Position numbers and translations under genes: made by a program. The notes below the pieces were generated by a model. The model was not told the origin of the DNA. It ran no database searches and saw only the letters and a list, made by a program, of their open reading frames with translations. From Methanocalculus sp. MSAO_Arc2 (GTDB lineage: Archaea; Halobacteriota; Methanomicrobia; Methanomicrobiales; Methanocorpusculaceae), in NCBI GenBank assembly GCA_003838065.1, contig QZAC01000045.1, forward strand, positions 1 to 28,196: 28,196 nucleotides of DNA, in the 5' to 3' direction. Shown here piece after piece: positions 6,447 to 14,144 of the stretch; within the stretch, counting starts at the first letter, position 1, and the number at the start of each line of letters is the position of its first letter.

Positions 6447-7160
6447 ATGGGACATCGAATCAGCAGTCAGGCGCGGGGTAAGGGGGGACCCACTTACCGC
6501 GCTCCATCACACAAATACAAATCAGATCTCCGCCATCCGGGTTCAGGCGATAGAACGGTCAGTGGGACGATCATCGACATCGAACACGATCCGGCACGCC
6601 ATGGTCCAATAGCCCTTGTCAAACATGGCAGTGGTGAGAAAGGCTACCACCTTGTCACCGAAGGGATGGGCATCGGCGATATCGTTGAATGGGGTCCGGG
6701 TGCGGTTGTGAGAAACGGAAACACCCTTCTCCTCAAGGATATCCCAACAGGGGCTGCGATCTGCAACATCGAGGCGCGGCCAAACGATGGCGGCAAATTC
6801 GTCCGCTCAAGCGGCGTGCAGGCGCTTGTCATTGGAAAATCCGAGGACAGGGTGGGTGTCAGGATGCCCAGCGGCATTATCAAATGGTTCAATAGCAACT
6901 GCCGCGCCACCATTGGCATCGTTGCCGGCGGTGGACGTGGTGAGAAACCGCTTGTGAAAGCCGGGAAGGCCTACCATAAATACAAATCCCAGGCAACCCG
7001 CTGGCCACGTGTTCGTGGTGTTGCAATGAATGTTGTCGACCACCCGTTTGGAGGCGGCAATCACCAGCATCCGGGACGGCCAAAGACTGTGTCACGTGGG
7101 ACACCTGCCGGCAGAAAGGTTGGCCACATTGCCCCGCGAAGAACAGGAGCAAAGAGGTGA
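6447..7160 (+). CDS. rpl2: Large-subunit ribosomal protein uL2 (L2)
   Basis: uL2 is needed for subunit joining and for peptidyl-transferase activity. The 237-aa protein begins with GHRISSQARGKGGPTYRAPS and carries the highly conserved C-terminal segment with HPFGGGNHQHPGRPKTVSRG, including the functionally important histidine, around residues 199-218. An AGGTGAG ribosome binding site overlaps the uL23 stop. The length is normal and no defect is seen. Confidence 0.97.
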   Translation: MGHRISSQARGKGGPTYRAPSHKYKSDLRHPGSGDRTVSGTIIDIEHDPARHGPIALVKHGSGEKGYHLVTEGMGIGDIVEWGPGAVVRNGNTLLLKDIPTGAAICNIEARPNDGGKFVRSSGVQALVIGKSEDRVGVRMPSGIIKWFNSNCRATIGIVAGGGRGEKPLVKAGKAYHKYKSQATRWPRVRGVAMNVVDHPFGGGNHQHPGRPKTVSRGTPAGRKVGHIAPRRTGAKR

Positions 7161-7166
7161 TCAGAT

Positions 7167-7580
7167 ATGGCAAAGAAACAGACAAAAAGAATACCCAGGC
7201 GGCGTGAGGAGTTCACCTATCATGGATACACGATTCCAGCCCTCCAGGAGATGTCGATATCTGATCTCCTCCCGATCATGCCGAGCCGTGCGCGCAGGAA
7301 GATACAGCGCGGAATGACCAGGGATGAAGAGAATCTCCTGGAAAAGATCCGTACTGGTGATGAGAAGATCCGAACCCACAGCCGTGCCATGGTGATTCTC
7401 CCCGAGATGGTTGGAAAGACAATTGAGATTCACAATGGAAAAGAGTTCCAGCGTGTCGAGATCCCGGTTGAGGGTGTATTCCATTATCTTGGAGAGTTTG
7501 CCCTGACGCGAAGACGGATCTCCCATGGAAGTGCCGGTATTGGTGCGACCAGGTCAAGCAAGTACGTTCCCCTGAAGTGA
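7167..7580 (+). CDS. rps19: Small-subunit ribosomal protein uS19
   Basis: uS19 lies in the head of the 30S subunit near the A site. The 137-aa archaeal form has the conserved MPSRARRKIQRGMT region and a C-terminus with RRISHGSAGIGATRSSKYVP. The ATG at 7167 is preceded by AGAGGTGATC, nearly a full match to the 16S rRNA 3' end, the best ribosome binding site in the operon. Confidence 0.96.
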   Translation: MAKKQTKRIPRRREEFTYHGYTIPALQEMSISDLLPIMPSRARRKIQRGMTRDEENLLEKIRTGDEKIRTHSRAMVILPEMVGKTIEIHNGKEFQRVEIPVEGVFHYLGEFALTRRRISHGSAGIGATRSSKYVPLK

Positions 7581-7585
7581 TCTCT

Positions 7586-8053
7586 ATGGCACGAACAGAT
7601 TATATCATGAAAATTGAAGGCGAAAACATCGCGCGAGCCAAGGCAAATGAGCTGAACTGCTCTCCGAAACACGCCATCGAGATTGCCAGCTTTATCCGGC
7701 ATAAAGACGTTGATTACGCAATTGACTATCTAAAAGAGGTTGTTGCAAAGAAGAAGGCCATACCGTTTCGGCGGTTCCGTCGAAAAGTCGCTCATCAGAA
7801 GACGCTCTCTGGACCTGTCTGTCAGGGGCGTTTTCCGGTGAAAGCATCACAAGAGTATATCCGCCTCCTCAATTCTGTGAAGAAGAATGCCGAGTATTCC
7901 GGTCTTTCATCGGATAATCTAGAAATCATCCATGCAGCAGCAAACAGGGGAAGGAGCATGAAAGGGATCTTCCCTCGCGCGATGGGGCGTGCAACACCCA
8001 AGACACGCGAAACGGTAACAATCGAGGTCATCGTCCGGGAGGTTGAAGAATAA
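7586..8053 (+). CDS. rpl22: Large-subunit ribosomal protein uL22
   Basis: uL22 has a globular part on the 50S surface and a beta hairpin that lines the exit tunnel. The ATG at 7586 (155 aa, MARTDYIMKIEGEN) is preferred over the in-frame GTG at 7577, because AGTGATCT there looks like the ribosome binding site. The tunnel hairpin with NRGRSMKGIFPRAMGRATPK is near residues 115-134. The last stop base is shared with the uS3 ATG (TAATG). Confidence 0.96.
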   Translation: MARTDYIMKIEGENIARAKANELNCSPKHAIEIASFIRHKDVDYAIDYLKEVVAKKKAIPFRRFRRKVAHQKTLSGPVCQGRFPVKASQEYIRLLNSVKKNAEYSGLSSDNLEIIHAAANRGRSMKGIFPRAMGRATPKTRETVTIEVIVREVEE

Positions 8054-8769
8054 TGTCATCTGAGAAGAAATTCGTTTCAGAGGGTGTCAGAAAAGTCCGT
8101 GTCGAGGCTTTCTTAACAAAAGAGCTGAAGAGGGCCGGATATGGGGGTATGGACATCTTCCGGACACCAATTGGAACCCAGGTGGCTATCTTCGCCGAGA
8201 AACCTGGTATTGTCATAGGAAAAGGCGGGCGTCTGGTCCGGCAGATCACCACTGATCTCGCCACCGTGTATGGGATAGAATCCCCGCAGGTTGAGGTCCA
8301 GCAGGTTGAAAATCCCAACCTGAATGCCCAGATCCTGGCAGAACGTCTTGCTAATGCACTTGAGCGTGGCTGGTACTTCAGAAAAGCCGGCTCCACCGTC
8401 ATCAGGCGTGTGATGGATTCTGGTGCACTTGGGTGTGAAGTGATCATAGCAGGTAAACTGACCGGATCACGATCACGTGTCCAGAAGTTTGTAGAAGGGT
8501 ATATAAAACACTCAGGTGAGCCTGCAACGACGCTTGTCGAGACAGGTTATGCGGTTGCGATCAAAAAACTCGGCACCATCGGGGTACAGGTGAAGATCAT
8601 CCAGCCTGGTGCGCGTCTTCCCGACCAGTTTGAGATCGTCTCCCCTGAGAAGCCGCCTGAGCCACAGGAGATCATTGTCGAAGAGATTGACGATATCGGG
8701 GAAGAAATTGATCGCGAACTTGAGGCTGTCACCTCACCTGAAGATATGTACGAGAGGGAGGATATCTGA
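8053..8769 (+). CDS. rps3: Small-subunit ribosomal protein uS3
   Basis: uS3 is in the 30S head at the mRNA entry site and has helicase-like function with uS4 and uS5 in other organisms. The N-terminal KH domain shows its GXXG loop in VIGKGGRLVRQ near residue 57, and the C-terminal domain follows. The last roughly 45 of 238 residues form a Pro/Glu/Asp-rich acidic tail (EEIDDIGEEIDRELE) that is probably disordered. It overlaps uL22 by one base. Confidence 0.96.
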   Translation: MSSEKKFVSEGVRKVRVEAFLTKELKRAGYGGMDIFRTPIGTQVAIFAEKPGIVIGKGGRLVRQITTDLATVYGIESPQVEVQQVENPNLNAQILAERLANALERGWYFRKAGSTVIRRVMDSGALGCEVIIAGKLTGSRSRVQKFVEGYIKHSGEPATTLVETGYAVAIKKLGTIGVQVKIIQPGARLPDQFEIVSPEKPPEPQEIIVEEIDDIGEEIDRELEAVTSPEDMYEREDI

Positions 8770-8973
8770 ATGGCAATCTTTCGGGCACGTGAAGTAGCCC
8801 AGTTCTCAGATGTTGAACTGATGGAACAGGAGGACAAGCTCAGGACCGAACTCATACAGCAATATGGCAAGGTCAGTGCAGGTGGAGCCCCGGATAACCC
8901 CGGGCAGATCCGAGAACTCCGAAGAACCATCGCCCGGATTAAAACCGAGCGGAATAAGAGAAAAACAGTATGA
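8770..8973 (+). CDS. rpl29: Large-subunit ribosomal protein uL29
   Basis: uL29 is a small two-helix protein beside uL23 at the tunnel exit, part of the docking site for SRP and nascent-chain factors. The 67-aa sequence has the typical helical pattern, with SDVELMEQEDKLRTEL near the N-terminus and ELRRTIARIKTERNKR at the end. The ATG directly follows the uS3 stop, and GGGAGGATAT lies just upstream. Four bases overlap the next gene. Confidence 0.94.
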   Translation: MAIFRAREVAQFSDVELMEQEDKLRTELIQQYGKVSAGGAPDNPGQIRELRRTIARIKTERNKRKTV

Positions 8974-9245
8974 TTACACCAGATAACGTTCTCCGTCATG
9001 AGCTGATCGGACGGCACGTTCTGGTTGTGCATGCCACAAACCCTGCCCAGGAGGGTATACACGGTCTCATCGTCGATGAGACAAAGAACATGATCACGGT
9101 CGCAACACCCGTCGGATTAAAGCATGTTCCAAAGAAATATACTATATTCCGGGTCACCCTCCCGGACGGGGTGCAGGTGGAGCTCAACGGGTCAACGATT
9201 ATCGGGCGGCCCGAGAAGCGGATCACCATGCGCATCAAAAAATGA
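8970..9245 (+). CDS. rnp1: RNase P protein component 1 (Rpp29/Pop4)
   Basis: Rpp29 is an archaeal/eukaryotic RNase P protein that helps the catalytic RNA trim tRNA 5' leaders, working with Rpp21. The 91-aa Sm-like barrel is recognisable from HELIGRHVLVVHATNPAQ, then GIHGLIVDETKNM and TIIGRPEKRITMRI. It overlaps uL29 by the ATGA tetranucleotide. In many archaeal superoperons a SUI1/aIF1 gene precedes this gene; here it is absent. Confidence 0.93.
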   Translation: MITPDNVLRHELIGRHVLVVHATNPAQEGIHGLIVDETKNMITVATPVGLKHVPKKYTIFRVTLPDGVQVELNGSTIIGRPEKRITMRIKK

Positions 9246-9255
9246 GGGTTACATA

Positions 9256-9582
9256 ATGGCACGAAATATTGGGTTAAATGTTGCACCTCCAAAACAGGAA
9301 TGCAACGATGATGATTGCCCGTTTCATGGCACTTTGCCGGTGCGCGGCCAGGTGATTACCGGTAAAGTCGTGAGCGAGAAAATGAAGGGGACTGTTGTGG
9401 TTGAGCGCGAGTACCTGCATTTCGTCAAGAAATATGACAGGTACGAGAAACGCTCCTCCAAGCTCCATGCCCATATCGCCCCATGCCTTCATGCAAAGGC
9501 TGGAGACGAGGTCCGTGTGGCAGAGTGCAGGCCCCTGAACAAAACGACACATTTTGTCGTTGTTGAGGTGAAATCCGTATGA
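9256..9582 (+). CDS. rps17: Small-subunit ribosomal protein uS17
   Basis: uS17 is an OB-fold primary binder of 16S rRNA in the 30S body. The in-frame open frame extends to 9124 inside the Rpp29 gene, but the true start is the ATG at 9256 (108 aa, MARNIGLNVAPPKQ), preceded by GAGGGT. The archaeal ECNDDDCPFHG motif near residues 15-25 and KMKGTVVVEREYLHFVKKYDRY are present. ATGA overlap with uL14. Confidence 0.96.
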   Translation: MARNIGLNVAPPKQECNDDDCPFHGTLPVRGQVITGKVVSEKMKGTVVVEREYLHFVKKYDRYEKRSSKLHAHIAPCLHAKAGDEVRVAECRPLNKTTHFVVVEVKSV

Positions 9583-9977
9583 AAGCACTTGGATCAAAGA
9601 TTCCCCGTGCGCTTCAGACCGGATCGCGGATGATCTGTGCAGACAACACCGGTGCGCGCGTACTTGAGGTCGTTTCGGTCGACAGATACCATGGTGTGCG
9701 AAGACGCCAGCCAAAACTCGGTCTTGGTGATCTTGCAACTGTCTCTGTCAAGAAAGGGACACCCGATATGCGCAAAAAACTTGTCAAAGCAGTTGTTGTA
9801 CGGCAGAAAAAAGAGTTTCGAAGGCCAAACGGCCTCCGTGTATCGTTTGAAGACAACGCAATGGTACTCGTCAACGAGACCGGTAACCCCCGTGGAACCG
9901 AGATTAAAGGCCCTGTAGCCCGTGAAGTTGCAGCACGGTACCCAAAGATCGCGTCCATGGCGACGATCATCATTTGA
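9579..9977 (+). CDS. rpl14: Large-subunit ribosomal protein uL14
   Basis: uL14 is a beta-barrel protein at the 50S interface and binds 23S rRNA next to uL3. Of 132 residues, the conserved core is MICADNTGARVLEVVSV near residue 18, followed by GDLATVSVKKGTPDMRKK and a C-terminus with RYPKIASMATII. It overlaps uS17 by ATGA. Length and motifs are normal. Confidence 0.96.
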   Translation: MKALGSKIPRALQTGSRMICADNTGARVLEVVSVDRYHGVRRRQPKLGLGDLATVSVKKGTPDMRKKLVKAVVVRQKKEFRRPNGLRVSFEDNAMVLVNETGNPRGTEIKGPVAREVAARYPKIASMATIII

Positions 9978-9985
9978 GGTGTCCT

Positions 9986-10351
9986 ATGGTGCGAATAGCA
10001 AGCAGCCAGCCAAGAAAACAGCGAAAAGGTCGGTATAATGCACCGATTCATCAGAGAAGCTCCCTCCTCAACGCGATGCTCTCACCGGAACTTCGTGAAA
10101 AACATGGTGTCCGGCGGGTCAGAGTCGTATCAGGGGACACGGTAAAAGTACTCCGGGGTGAACATGCTGGAAATACCGGTGTCGTTGAAGGTATCGATAT
10201 GAAGCGCCTTTCTATCCAGGTCCATGGCGTCACAGTAAAAAAGGCAGATGGAACAGAAGTCGCACGCCCGGTCGATCCATCCAACGTGATGATCACCAAG
10301 CTGAATCTCAAAGATTCAATCCGGGCAGAACGCATCGGGGTGAATGAATAA
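9986..10351 (+). CDS. rpl24: Large-subunit ribosomal protein uL24 (archaeal L24/L26e type)
   Basis: uL24 starts 50S assembly and lies near the tunnel exit. The ATG at 9986 (121 aa, MVRIASSQPRKQRKGRYNAP) is chosen over the in-frame TTG at 9974, because GAGGTG (9976-9981) sits directly before it. The KOW motif is VSGDTVKVLRGEHAGNTGVV near residues 48-67. One base is shared with the eS4 start (TAATG). Confidence 0.95.
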   Translation: MVRIASSQPRKQRKGRYNAPIHQRSSLLNAMLSPELREKHGVRRVRVVSGDTVKVLRGEHAGNTGVVEGIDMKRLSIQVHGVTVKKADGTEVARPVDPSNVMITKLNLKDSIRAERIGVNE

Positions 10352-11079
10352 TGGCACATATAAAGCGCATAGTCGCTCCCAGATCCTGGGGCATCGGACG
10401 GAAAATCAGTAAATATGCTCCGGCAACATCTCCCGGCCCCCATAATGCGGCAGCTCTTCCAATTTCAGTCTGGATGAGAGACCATATGGGTCTTGCAAGA
10501 AATATGAAGGAGGTCAAACAGATTCTTCATGACCGTCTGGTCATTGTCAATGGAAAAATCTGTACTGATCCCCATATCGGCCTTGGAGTCTTTGATATTA
10601 TATCCTTCCCCATGATCGAGAAGCATTACATCATGCTGCTGGACAAGACCGGAAGATTTGCATCATCTGAAATCGAGACCGAAGCGTCAAAAATCCGACT
10701 TTCAAAAATCAAAAACAAAACAACTCTTCCCGGAGGCAGAGTCCAGCTGAATCTCCTCTTTGGGGCGAATGTCATTGCAGACAATACCTACCGGCCAAAA
10801 GATTCTGTTATTCTGACACTTGGCATAGATGGGGATCCACGGTTTTCAATCATGGACCATTTCCCCTACGAGGTTGGGAATGTTGCGATGGTCGTTGGCG
10901 GTCAGCATTCCGGAAGGGTTGCCCGGATCCGTGAGGTAATACCTGTCTGGGGAAGTGTACCAAATCGTGTGAGCCTGGAAGAGCTCTCTACAGGTGACGT
11001 TTTTGAGACCATTGAGCCATATATCTTCATGGTTGGCAGAGAAGAACCTGCTCTTGGAATATGGGGGATTACCGTATGA
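10351..11079 (+). CDS. rps4e: Small-subunit ribosomal protein eS4
   Basis: eS4 is an archaeal/eukaryotic protein of the 30S body. The 242-aa chain begins MAHIKRIVAPRSWGIGRK; an S4 RNA-binding motif spans about residues 45-90 (VKQILHDRLVIVNGKICTDP), and a KOW-like segment (GNVAMVVGGQHSGRVARIRE) is near 175-195. The ATG overlaps the uL24 stop by one base, and its own stop overlaps the uL5 start. Confidence 0.96.
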   Translation: MAHIKRIVAPRSWGIGRKISKYAPATSPGPHNAAALPISVWMRDHMGLARNMKEVKQILHDRLVIVNGKICTDPHIGLGVFDIISFPMIEKHYIMLLDKTGRFASSEIETEASKIRLSKIKNKTTLPGGRVQLNLLFGANVIADNTYRPKDSVILTLGIDGDPRFSIMDHFPYEVGNVAMVVGGQHSGRVARIREVIPVWGSVPNRVSLEELSTGDVFETIEPYIFMVGREEPALGIWGITV

Positions 11080-11588
11080 CCGGGATGCAGGAGCTTTTCA
11101 TCGACAAAGTTGTCGTTCACATGAGCGTAGGTGAAGGGGGCGACAGACTGGTGAAGGGAGAGACCCTGATCCGTGAGATTTGTGGCGGTGCAACGCCAGT
11201 CCGGACAATCGCGAAAAGGACTGTTCCTGCATTTGGCCTCCGGAAGGGACAGGCGATGGGCTGCAAACTCACCCTGAGAGGTGAAAAAGCGGAAAAATTC
11301 CTTGATACATCCCTTGCCATCATTGACAGGAAGCTTGACTTTGACCGGTTTGATGATCAGGGGAATTTTGGCTTCGGTATCGAAGAACATACTGACTTTC
11401 CCGGCCAGTCATATGATCCGCAGATTGGCATCTATGGAATGGATGTCAACGTCGTCATCGAAAAGAAAGGTGTCAGGATTGCGCGGAGATTCGCACAGAA
11501 GAAGAAAATTCCTTCAAAACAAAAAGTACAGAAGGAAGAGGCTGTTTCATTTATGAAAGAGCGCTTCAATGTTGTGGTGGTTGAATAA
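11076..11588 (+). CDS. rpl5: Large-subunit ribosomal protein uL5
   Basis: uL5 binds 5S rRNA and contacts tRNA at the P site. The ATG at 11076 (170 aa, MTGMQELFIDKVVVHMSVG) gives the ATGA overlap with eS4; an earlier in-frame ATG at 11061 would overlap eS4 more. Conserved parts are RTIAKRTVPAFGLRKGQAMG near residue 46 and a C-terminus with FMKERFNVVV. Its stop shares a base with uS14. Confidence 0.95.
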   Translation: MTGMQELFIDKVVVHMSVGEGGDRLVKGETLIREICGGATPVRTIAKRTVPAFGLRKGQAMGCKLTLRGEKAEKFLDTSLAIIDRKLDFDRFDDQGNFGFGIEEHTDFPGQSYDPQIGIYGMDVNVVIEKKGVRIARRFAQKKKIPSKQKVQKEEAVSFMKERFNVVVVE

Positions 11589-11752
11589 TGGCGGAGAAGG
11601 GAAAAAAGCTCATTAAAAAGCCCGCCTATGGGAGCAACAAATGCCAGATGTGCGGGCGCAAGCAGGGTCTTGTTCGAAGATACAACATCCTCTTCTGCCG
11701 CCAGTGCTTCCGTGCATGGGCCCCAACAATGGGCTTTAAGAAGATGAACTAG
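11588..11752 (+). CDS. rps14: Small-subunit ribosomal protein uS14 (zinc-binding type)
   Basis: This 54-codon gene is real although very short. uS14 binds in the 30S head. The translation starts MAEKGKKLIKKPAYGSNKCQ and has a four-cysteine zinc site at Cys19, Cys22, Cys37 and Cys40, followed by the conserved RAWAPTMGFKKMN end. The ATG overlaps the uL5 stop (TAATG). This is its usual place between uL5 and uS8. Confidence 0.96.
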   Translation: MAEKGKKLIKKPAYGSNKCQMCGRKQGLVRRYNILFCRQCFRAWAPTMGFKKMN

Positions 11753-11764
11753 GTGGCCGGAGAA

Positions 11765-12157
11765 ATGACACGACAAAATATTATTGCCGATGCGATGAGC
11801 GCCATTAAGAATGCAGGCGATGCCGGCAGGCTTCTGGTGACCATACAACCAGCATCCCGCCTCATCGGTGCGATGCTTGGTATTATGCAGGAAAACGGGT
11901 ATATCGCCGGCTTTGAATATATCGATGACGGCAGGGGCGGACAGTTTTCGATCCAGCTCACCGGTCGTATCAATAAATGTGGAGCAATATCGCCCCGGTT
12001 TGCAGTAAAGATGGAAGATATGGAGTCATGGGAAACGCGATACCTCCCGGCGAAGGGTTTTGGCATTCTGATGCTTACGACCTCTCAGGGCGTCATGTCT
12101 CATGAACAGGCCAGAAAAGCTGGCATTGGCGGCCAGCTGATCGGGTATGTGTACTGA
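11765..12157 (+). CDS. rps8: Small-subunit ribosomal protein uS8
   Basis: uS8 is a primary 16S rRNA binder in the 30S platform region. I use the ATG at 11765 (130 aa, MTRQNIIADAMSAIKNAGDA) rather than the GTG at 11753, which lies inside the AGGTGG ribosome binding site. The C-terminal signature GVMSHEQARKAGIGGQLIGY is intact. The size equals the archaeal norm. Confidence 0.96.
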   Translation: MTRQNIIADAMSAIKNAGDAGRLLVTIQPASRLIGAMLGIMQENGYIAGFEYIDDGRGGQFSIQLTGRINKCGAISPRFAVKMEDMESWETRYLPAKGFGILMLTTSQGVMSHEQARKAGIGGQLIGYVY

Positions 12158-12168
12158 GGTGCATCAAG

Positions 12169-12693
12169 ATGATCTACATTGAAACGATCCCGATCCCGGA
12201 TGGGGTTTCTGTCGCAAAGGACGGAGACATCCTGTCGGTAAAGGGTCCTCTGGGCGAGCTTCAGCGTTCCATGTACTATCCACATATCTCCATTGAGATC
12301 GAGGACGAGAATATTCTGATTACCACCACATCACGTCGGAAAGCCATTTATGCGATGGTCGGAACGTTTGCTTCGCATGTGCGAAACATGTGTAGAGGGG
12401 TTACTGAAGGATATGAACTTTCTATGAAGGTCGTATACAGCCATTTCCCAATACAGCTCAAACTCAAGTCCGATATCCTTGAGATCGGCAACTTCCTTGG
12501 TGAGAAGATGGTCAGGACCGCGAAAGTCTCTGATGGAGTCACTGTGAAGGTCGGATCAGATGAAGTCATCCTGAAGGGGATTGATAAAGAGAAAGTGGGC
12601 AACACTGCAGCCAACATCGAGAAGGCTACAAAGGTCAGGAAACGTGATCCGCGCGTCTTTCAGGATGGCATATACAGAGTGGAGAAGGCGTGA
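12169..12693 (+). CDS. rpl6: Large-subunit ribosomal protein uL6
   Basis: uL6 is a two-domain protein near the factor-binding site of the 50S subunit. The 174 residues show IPIPDGVSVAKDGDILSVKG at the start of domain 1, and the C-terminal RNA-binding signature with NTAANIEKATKVRKRDPRVF near residues 145-164. A GAGGTG site precedes the ATG. It overlaps the eL32 ribosome binding region. Confidence 0.96.
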   Translation: MIYIETIPIPDGVSVAKDGDILSVKGPLGELQRSMYYPHISIEIEDENILITTTSRRKAIYAMVGTFASHVRNMCRGVTEGYELSMKVVYSHFPIQLKLKSDILEIGNFLGEKMVRTAKVSDGVTVKVGSDEVILKGIDKEKVGNTAANIEKATKVRKRDPRVFQDGIYRVEKA

Positions 12694-12698
12694 TCCAG

Positions 12699-13169
12699 AT
12701 GGCTGGAATTAAGAAGCTAATATCAGATCGAAGGGCAAAACGTGGTTCGTTCAAGCGCCAGTGCTATACATCAAAAGCAAAACTTGACGATGTCTGGCGA
12801 AGGCCACGCGGCGGTCAGAGTAAACAACGCAGACAGAAGAAAGCCAAAGGGCGGATTCCTTCTCCCGGGTTTGCTGGTCCGGTTGCTGTTCGGGGTTATC
12901 ATCCATGCGGTATGAAAGAAGCGCTTGTTATGACCGCAGCAACCCTTGATTCCCTTGACCCGGAGATCACTGCTATCAGGATCGGTGGGGCAGTCGGAAT
13001 GAAGAAGCGTATGGAGATCCAGGAAAAGGCAGTCTCTGGCGGATTTAAAGTCTTAAATCCTAAGGTATTATCTGAAGAAGCCCTGGAATTTGAGGACGCT
13101 CGTGCTCTCGATGAAGAAGAGGATGATGACTCTCTTGATGATCTTGAGGAGGTGACAGACGATGAGTGA
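12699..13169 (+). CDS. rpl32e: Large-subunit ribosomal protein eL32 with acidic C-terminal tail
   Basis: eL32 is an archaeal/eukaryotic 50S protein. The ATG at 12699 (156 aa, MAGIKKLISDRRAKRGSFKR) is preferred over the GTG at 12690, since GTGATC there matches the ribosome binding site. The core includes VWRRPRGGQSKQRRQKK and VAVRGYHPCGMKEALV. About 30 C-terminal residues form a very acidic tail (ALDEEEDDDSLDDLEEVTDD) on an otherwise basic protein; this is unusual and might mask the basic body before assembly. The gene overlaps eL19 by 8 nt. Confidence 0.94.
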   Translation: MAGIKKLISDRRAKRGSFKRQCYTSKAKLDDVWRRPRGGQSKQRRQKKAKGRIPSPGFAGPVAVRGYHPCGMKEALVMTAATLDSLDPEITAIRIGGAVGMKKRMEIQEKAVSGGFKVLNPKVLSEEALEFEDARALDEEEDDDSLDDLEEVTDDE

Positions 13170-13614
13170 TCTCCAACCAAAGAGGCGTATTGCAGCGGAA
13201 GTTCTCAATTGTGGAGTAAACCGGGTCAGGTTCGATCCCGACCAACTCACCGAAATAGCAAATGCCGTCTCCCGTGAAGATATCCGTGTCCTCATCGGCG
13301 AGGGTGCCATCATGGCACGACAGAAGAAAGGTGTCAGCCGTGGGCGTGCCCGTATCCGGATCGCAAAACGCGCATATGGTCACTGCAAAGGCCATGGCCG
13401 GAGAAAGGGTGCGAAAGGTGCACGTACGCCCTCAAAAAGGGTATGGATCCAGAAGATCCGGGCACAGCGATCGGCTCTCCGTGAGATGCGGGATTCTGGT
13501 GAAATTGAACGCTCAATCTACCGAAAATTCTACCGGCGTGCGGCAGGTGGCCAGTTCAGGAATGTCTCCCATCTGAAACAGAATATACAACAGCAGATCG
13601 AGAGGGTGGACTGA
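13162..13614 (+). CDS. rpl19e: Large-subunit ribosomal protein eL19
   Basis: eL19 is a helical archaeal/eukaryotic protein that bridges to the 30S subunit. The 150-aa sequence starts MSDLQPKRRIAAEVLNCGVN, has the strongly basic centre RAYGHCKGHGRRKGAKGAR near residues 70-88, and then KRVWIQKIRAQRSALREM. The ATG at 13162 lies within the eL32 end after GAGGTGACAGACG. Confidence 0.96.
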   Translation: MSDLQPKRRIAAEVLNCGVNRVRFDPDQLTEIANAVSREDIRVLIGEGAIMARQKKGVSRGRARIRIAKRAYGHCKGHGRRKGAKGARTPSKRVWIQKIRAQRSALREMRDSGEIERSIYRKFYRRAAGGQFRNVSHLKQNIQQQIERVD

Positions 13615-13615
13615 A

Positions 13616-14143
13616 ATGGCAACAGGTGCACGATATTTCGTCCCGTTCAGGAGACGCAAAGAAGGAAGAACCGATTATTATCAGCGGATGCGCCTGATCA
13701 TATCAAGAAGGCCACGTTTCGTTGTTAGGAAAACATCCCGCCAGATCATCGTCCAGCTTATTGTTGCAGAGATGACAGGTGATCGGACTCTGGTGTCTGC
13801 AACCAGTGGTGAACTGGCAACGTTTGGGTATACCGGATACACTGGTAACACACCTGCTGCATATCTTACAGGCATGCTCTGTGCGGTCCGTGCTCAGAAT
13901 GCAGGATATGAAAGTGCCATCATGGATATCGGTCTCAACCGTGCGACAAAAGGTGCCCGTGTCTTCGCTGCTTTGAAAGGAGCAGTTGAGGCCGGGTTTG
14001 ATATCCCATACGGAGAAGAAATCCTCCCCGACGACGAGCGGGTCAAAGGTGTCCGGATAGCAGAATATGCCCCGGAAAGAGCTGGTAGACTCGTTTCAAA
14101 CGTAGAACAAGTGGCAGATGCTATTATGAAGGAGCTTGAGTGA
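13616..14143 (+). CDS. rpl18: Large-subunit ribosomal protein uL18 (L18/L5e type)
   Basis: uL18 binds 5S rRNA with uL5 in the central protuberance. The 175-residue archaeal form shows RRKEGRTDYYQRMRLIISRR at the N-terminus and TGNTPAAYLTGMLCAVRAQN in the centre. One base separates it from eL19, and GAGGGTGGA is the ribosome binding site. The length is normal. Confidence 0.95.
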   Translation: MATGARYFVPFRRRKEGRTDYYQRMRLIISRRPRFVVRKTSRQIIVQLIVAEMTGDRTLVSATSGELATFGYTGYTGNTPAAYLTGMLCAVRAQNAGYESAIMDIGLNRATKGARVFAALKGAVEAGFDIPYGEEILPDDERVKGVRIAEYAPERAGRLVSNVEQVADAIMKELE

Positions 14144-14144
14144 C

